NCBI GenBank assembly: GCA_963920705.1
Contig: CAWUCO010000169.1
Span: 684,501-748,500 of the forward strand
Source of the DNA: Odiellus spinosus
Lineage: Eukaryota; Arthropoda; Arachnida; Opiliones; Phalangiidae
Length of the DNA stretch: 64,000 nt
Direction of reading: 5' to 3'
The translations under genes were made by a program, and so were the position numbers. The notes under the pieces are model-generated. The model made no database searches, was not told where the DNA came from, and saw only the letters and a program-made list of their open reading frames with translations. This document shows, piece after piece, positions 58,331-64,000 of the stretch. Within the stretch, counting starts at the first letter, position 1. Each line of letters begins with the position of its first letter.

Positions 58331-60218
58331 TGATCTTAGTTTCCTTTTTATTACGTCTTAAGCTCACGTGACTAATGCAGTTCTTTGATTGGCTATTTAA
58401 TTAGTTGGTGCATTTTTGCTGGTCGGTACTTTAGTCCATAATCGCCGTTACTTAGTGGGGAATACGTTTGCGGTCATCGTGTCTATTTCATTTCCAAACC
58501 ATCTAAACTACCATTATTTGGAAACACTTTTGGACACAAAAGGAGATCGATTTTTATTTTACCCTAAAAACAATTTGAAGGGAGACTGAAGGATATACGA
58601 AAAGCTTTATTTTGATAATAAAATGGTGATTCATCTAAATAACTCTTTGCTGCCTTTGAAATACTTTTATTTTACTTAATTTCATTGAAATTAACGTTTA
58701 AAATGAGCATTTTACCCTCCTGACATATTTAAACTGTCCGCCATCTTTGTTAATGTGCCAAACGGGAGGCCAGCCAATCAAAACATATCTTTGGGAAAGT
58801 CTTACGCGTTATGTTAGATGGCGCCACAGTCTCCGAATACTTCTCTCGAATTGATATCAATTGTGGCGCCACCTTTTGGGGACTGCCCCTTATACTATTG
58901 GAATAAGAAGACGAGATTTGATTGGCTCGCCTCCCCTTAACTCCAGAGCGTTATTCAAAATGGTAGTCAAACTGTTCGAAATTAAAAAATTCTTATTTCT
59001 ATACCCTTTATTCGCAATTTAACTATTTTAGATACATTTTTTGGTACTAAATAATATATTTTATGGTCTAAGAAATCCAAAAATTAAGTTATCGCTTTTT
59101 ACACAGGATTTTCTTCTGTCTCCCTTTAATTATAAATTCTCGAACCCAGACTTCCTAGGTTCTTTAAACGCTTTTTCACGAGAGAAACAATATTATACGT
59201 ATTATTGGTTTTCCCTATGCCTTAGCCACTTTGAGGCCCTAAAATTTGAGACTACGACCTGTCAGGGACTCAGGGAATAAAATTAAAAAAGTGCGCAAAA
59301 AATATGATTTGACTTGATTGGCTTTTTCATTTTAATTACGCTGGGAATAAGCCGCGTTTGCCAGAAGAAGGGCCATGGCTATGAACACGACGAATCGTAA
59401 AGTAAAACGGTGGATCATTTGGTTGGATAGCATCTTTCAGATTTTAACACCTGATTTGGAAAAACAGTCGATAATTAAATTTATCTTTTTAATCGATGGT
59501 TATCTATTATAATCAAAAGCGGATGAGATGAAATACACTACTGCATTGATTATTCAACGCGATAATCCCCTTCATCGGTATAAGATGATAGAGAATTTCA
59601 AATTTGCTAAAGGGCATTATGAAATAGATCACAAAACAGTGAATAAAGGAGAAACAAGATGATAAAGTTTATAAGATAACCCACACCCCGAGAGCCCATT
59701 GTGACGCTATTTTGTTCGGAATCGGATATCCATTATCTTCTGTTATTCGTATATTTTCAGATATTTTATTTTCGGATAATTGTTAAATGTATAAGGTTTA
59801 CCCGAAGATAAGCGTTTGGCGCTTTATCTACGAACAAATTACTCGTTTTCAAACGTATAATGATGGATAAGAATATTCGCGTTTCCAGAATTAGTCTAAA
59901 ATATAAAAAAAATATTTCAAATTCACTAAATTTGAAGGATTTAAATAAAACAACGAAACTAAGATTTTAAATCATCTTTTTATTCAGTATTTTCCACGAA
60001 AATAAATTTTGAATTTTTTTATCCGAACGTATAACGCGGATAATATTCTAAGATAAGGCCATTTTTGGATAAAAACGGATATGAATTGTTTTTTAATAAG
60101 TTAATTCGAATGAAAAATAGCCTATTTTTAATCATACAGATAATATACATCAGAATTTAGTACATTTTATCCAATTATTAAAAAGTTGACGAATTCCGAG
60201 CTCTACTACTATTACTAC
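58331..60218. other. No gene recognised
   Basis: AT-rich sequence. A pair of TGGCGCCAC strings near 58809 and 58863 and several GATAACGGATAT-type stretches are present. No coding, RNA or bounded repeat was supported. Confidence 0.45.
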
Positions 60219-60482
60219 CACCAGAAGCCGATGAAACCCTCCTTTGAAGTCTATTACTCCCTGGTCGTGTCTACCCCTCTCTGTATGGGTTAGTTTCAAA
60301 TATCGCGATTCGTACGCCTCCTAACGGTAGATATTTTCGGAGCGGGAGTTCGTCGAGCGAATATCTCTGACAGTAGGACCCCTCCGATCTCGTAAAAATT
60401 GTGAGTTTTACCCATACTGAGAGGAGCGCTATATCGATCATTAGAGTAGTAGACTTCAAAGGAGGGTTTCATCTACTTCCGC
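60219..60482. mobile_element. MITE Y, copy 2
   Basis: It matches 44688-45010 but lacks about 60 bp of the middle. The left tip is CAGAAGCCGATGAAACCC and the right end GAGGGTTTCATC. Confidence 0.75.
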
Positions 60483-60556
60483 TACCACTACCATAACCTA
60501 CAACCCCTGTTATGGGCCGACGATCAAGTGTAATATTAAATTGCTCTTTCTCCTAC

Positions 60557-61230
60557 AATTAATTTCTGCTTCTTTCACGGGTTTGACCCGAATCGGATAA
60601 AGAGCTCTTCTTACAAAATGGCGTTTTTTGGTAGGAGAAGTCGTCTCTTCCAATTTTCAATTGCGATTCTTCCTATGTTTAATTTTAAGGAAACAACATC
60701 ACTAGTTATACGTGGAGTTTAAAAGCCATTGTTTTCCTAATCTAAAATAATTGTTGATGAAGTGAAATATAAATTTTAGACATTATCTATACGAAGGTAC
60801 TGCGGGCCTATTCCGTAGCAGTCTAATAAAATTAATTCATATTTAAATTCATTTTAACTGAAATTTTGGGATAACGGATAATTCGTAATCAAAACGGATA
60901 ACTATATTTTTCGAAAATAAGAAAAATAATTTAAAAACTCACGGTTTTGATATTCAAACTTCTATACGACGCGAAACGAAAGCTACAGATGTTTTTATTC
61001 GACTTGGGAACCCGCTTTTATGTAGTACATTTGCAATTATAATTAATTGTCAAAGCTAGGAGAATTAAAAAGCATTGACGTATACTCGGCGTATGAAAGC
61101 AATTATAATCGCGTTACTTCGCTTACTCGTACAACGATAACAAAACTTAATTGATCTTTGTGAAAATGACAACGAATAAAAAGATGATTTACAATCTTAG
61201 TTTCGTGGTTTTATTTTATATTCTTCCAAT
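60557..61230 (+). repeat. Repeat X, uninterrupted copy (empty site of the XPG/CXC transposon)
   Basis: It matches 38265-38381 joined to 44148-44687. The junction reads CTTCCTATGTTTAATT with a single ATG, which defines the target and the 3-bp duplication of the transposon at 38382-44147. Confidence 0.88.
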
Positions 61231-61744
61231 CAGTGGTGGATTAGGCCTATTTAAACGATAAGGAATCGATAAAAAATCAATTATTATTTGGTTGCATTCT
61301 CCCTTTAAGAACGCGTCAACCATTGATTAATAATAACCAAGAGCTAAGAAATTTTGAGTATGGCATTTTAATAGTATGACAAAATTAAAAATATAATCCA
61401 TAAGCGTTTTAATAAAAAGTGACAGCCCCACTTTAAGTGAATTGCACTTTGAATTTAAAGTTTACGACAACCAATAACGGACCAACACGCGCTTCGAACT
61501 TAAAAATTAATATTTAAACTTGTGTTTTTATTCTTACCAAAGACGCGTCAACTAAATCTGAACTCAAATTTCAGTGATCGCGCTAGCGGGAGAAACAAAA
61601 ACATCAATAGCCTTTTTCTAATTGAGGTAGGGTGTCTAATACTCGATCGGGCCGGACCGGGCCGGGCTTTTTATGTTTTAAAAATTCAACGGGCCGGGCC
61701 GGGTAATTATAAAATAAGAATAAGGCAATTAATGAATTTCTCAA
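61231..61744. other. No gene recognised
   Basis: AT-rich except for a short GC island of GGGCCGGGCCGGG-type repeats at about 61650-61705. No gene. Confidence 0.45.
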
Positions 61745-62035
61745 TAATTCACTTCCGTTGAGATCTTAATTTCTTCTCTTAGTTTTCACGGATATAAACT
61801 TAAAACTCTCATTTCCCTAGATTGTTTGCTTCGTGGAAATAAATAAAAATTCCAATTAATATGTTCTGATTTAATAAAATAAAATGAATAATATAATGAT
61901 ACAATATTAGCTTTCTTTTAATTTGAGATACAATCAAACATAATACAGCCTTTAAACTATTGAAAAGTGCGAAATAAAGGTGTGGAATCATCGTGGCGTC
62001 TGCAGTAAATATATTTTGTCCCAATGTGCGCATGT
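61745..62035 (-). repeat. Interspersed repeat R, copy 3
   Basis: It matches 33690-33990 reversed and lies just beside the end of the Copia element. Its left part is complete; the part equivalent to 33575-33690 is missing. Confidence 0.78.
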
Positions 62036-62144
62036 CTCCCCTTTTTCTTAGATAATATAACAATTACATAATTTTGAATAAAAAAATTAATTATTTAGTT
62101 TAGTTAATTAGTTATTAGCTTAGTTTATAACAAATCGTTAATTC

Positions 62145-64000
62145 TCAATATTTTAGTTTTAACAACATACACATTTCAATAAATTTTCTTTTAGGTATTA
62201 TTTTCTTAAACATATCTGCGAGATTGCCATGAGTACTAACATATTTAATATTAAATAGCCCTTTTTGTAAACAATCTCTAACATAATGATATCGCAGATC
62301 AATGTGTTTGGTTCTATTATTTTCTATATTATTTTCTGAAAAATATATAGCGGCTTGGTTATCACAGAATATTTGTGGTATTTCATTATAACCATTAAGT
62401 TTAAAAATAGTTATTAATTCGTTCAAATACACGAGTAATCCATGTAACTTCTTTAGCTGTATCAGCCAGAGCGATGTACTCTGCTTCCATGCTAGATAAC
62501 GCAACACTATTTTGTTTAACAGATCGCCACTCAATGGGGTTATCACCTAAATTTATAAGAAATCCGCTTGTTGATTTTCGGTCATCAAGATCAGATCCCC
62601 AGGAAGCATCACAAAACACGTTTATATTGAGTCTGTTCAAGCCCTGATAATGTAATCCATAATTACTAGTATCACAAACATATTTAAATACACGTTTAAG
62701 GGCATCACAATGTACTTGTCCTGGATTTATAGAATATCGAGCTAGGGTCGAGACTGCGTAAGTTATATCTGGCCGAGTTCGTTGTGAAAGATATAAAAGG
62801 ATACCAATCATCTGTTTATAAGGGAATTTAATGGGTTGATCGGGTGAAGGACAGGATTTATTTGAGATGGACAGTCCTTCTGGTAGTGGAGATTCAAAAA
62901 TTTTATTTATTTCTGTCTTCCAGGTGTTTTGTAATTTCTGTATATAAGCATTTTGATGTATGACGGCTTCGCCCCTACTAGGGAATTCAAACTGGATACC
63001 AAGAAAATAATGTAGAGGTCCTAAATCATTTACTTCAAATACAGTTGCCAATTTGTCGTGTAACATCTTTACAACCATATCATCTTTTCCAATTATAATA
63101 ATATCATCCACGTAAAGGATTAAAATACCAGATAACTTATAATAATAAATACAATTTGATCCCTGTAATTGAGTGTATCCTAAATTCAGTAGTTTGTTAT
63201 CCAACTCCGAATACCATTGTTTGCCGCTTTGTTTTAATCCATATAGAGCTTTATGTAAAACCATACATGGTCCTCCTTTCCTGGTACAACAAAACCCTTA
63301 GGTTGTTTGACATAAATCTCTTCATCGATATCACCATAAAGATACGCGCATTTGACGTCTAGATGTTTGTGAGACCAACCAAGACATACGATAAAGAGTA
63401 ATACGCAAATCCGGATGATAGTGAAATTTGCCACTGGTGCGTATTTTTGGTGATAATCACTTCCATATTCCTGGGCAAAACCCTTAGCAACTAATCGTGC
63501 CTTATGTCTTACAATTTCTCCGTTAACTTTCTTTTTCAACGCGTATACCCATCTTGTTCCGATGATTTTCTTATTTGAAGGTTTTGGCACAATTTTAAAA
63601 ACGTTTCTTTGTTTAATAGTAGCTATCTCAGCTTCCATTGCCTCTTGCCATTTTTGTGCATCCGTACTTTCCATTGCCTCTACGTACGAGGTTGGTAATT
63701 CTAAACAATGATGTTCTATATTTCCCAAAGCATTCGGTTGCACTTCAGGAATATTTTGTGTTGGCTGAAATGAAAATTTATATGTATCGCAAACTATATT
63801 ATACTTTTTCATATAGGATTTTAATTCATTTTCGGAACGGATTCTATGATTTTCAGGATCAAAGTAATAAACATCAATTCTATCACCAGATTTTCGAAGA
63901 TGTTCTTCTCGTCGCCATCCAATGGGAAAATCGTCCTTAACGTCTATTATCTTCACCTTTGGTTTACGAAAAGTTACAAAACCTTTATTTTCTACTAATG
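62145..64000 (-). mobile_element. Copia-type retrotransposon, 3' part of pol, running off the window (fossil)
   Basis: Minus-strand coding shows the start of the Copia reverse transcriptase region (AEIATIKQRNVFKIVPKP, RWVYALKKK, KARLVAKGFAQEYG, DVKCAYLYGDIDEEIYV), the YGLKQSGKQWY block, the active site ILILYVDDIII, and PDITYAVSTLARYS. RNase H follows (NVFCDASWGSDLDDRKSTSG, SSMEAEYIALADTAKE, FCDNQAAIYFSEN, HIDLRYHYVRD). It is a different lineage from the element at 9671. Integrase and gag lie beyond the right edge, and no LTR could be fixed at the left end. About two breaks are apparent in the visible part. Confidence 0.9.

Noticed and set aside
61646-61705. GC-rich GGGCCGGGCCGGG island as a promoter
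   Set aside because: Only about 60 bp, made of short direct repeats, with no gene downstream.

Overview
This is an AT-rich, transposon-dominated stretch of an animal genome, most likely an arthropod. The pointers are BEL/Pao and Copia elements, scattered CCTAA/TTAGG-like stretches (about 5801-5850, 14213-14232, 26375-26395), and spliced animal genes for LACTB and PARP1. Nothing bacterial is visible. The species cannot be named from the sequence.

Host genes are few. A mitochondrial serine beta-lactamase-like protein, LACTB, can be built from two exons (7181-7358 and 8577-9670). Its last eight codons have been pushed 9.2 kb downstream (18863-18889) by a very young Copia insertion flanked by the 5-bp duplication TTGTG. 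A broken PARP1-like relic (1700-2882, minus strand) lies between a BEL/Pao end and a Copia end. A decayed C2H2 zinc-finger gene lies at 28830-29600. One unassigned exon-like frame lies at 20269-20485.

Layout. 0-5.3 kb: BEL/Pao 3' end, PARP1 relic, Copia fragment. 5.6-9.7 kb: small inverted-repeat element, then LACTB. 9.7-18.9 kb: Copia element whose 5' LTR holds a 4.7-kb block of nested repeats. 19-28.7 kb: repeats, several elements with terminal inverted repeats and visible target duplications, and a Foldback-like element whose ends are built of short tandem repeats. 28.7-33.6 kb: zinc-finger relic and a decayed XPG/CXC transposon. 34.65-49.46 kb: a 14.8-kb arrangement of two nearly identical 3.4-3.6-kb arms in opposite orientation around a 5.77-kb DNA transposon. 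49.5-55.4 kb: more inverted-repeat elements. 55.6-58.3 kb: a satellite of about 97-bp units interrupted by a transposon. 58.3-64 kb: repeat copies and a second Copia element running off the edge.

The most notable object is the element at 38382-44147. It has terminal inverted repeats of about 390 bp with tips TAGCCCAGGG, a 3-bp duplication ATG, and an empty copy of its target site inside the same window (60557-61230). It carries two long frames: a zinc-finger/transposase-like N-terminal half, and a C-terminal half with a recognisable FEN1/XPG-type nuclease fold plus a cysteine-rich CXC domain. It resembles what is catalogued as the Academ superfamily (from memory, not searched). A diverged, decayed relative with the same nuclease and CXC parts lies at 30.5-33.5 kb.
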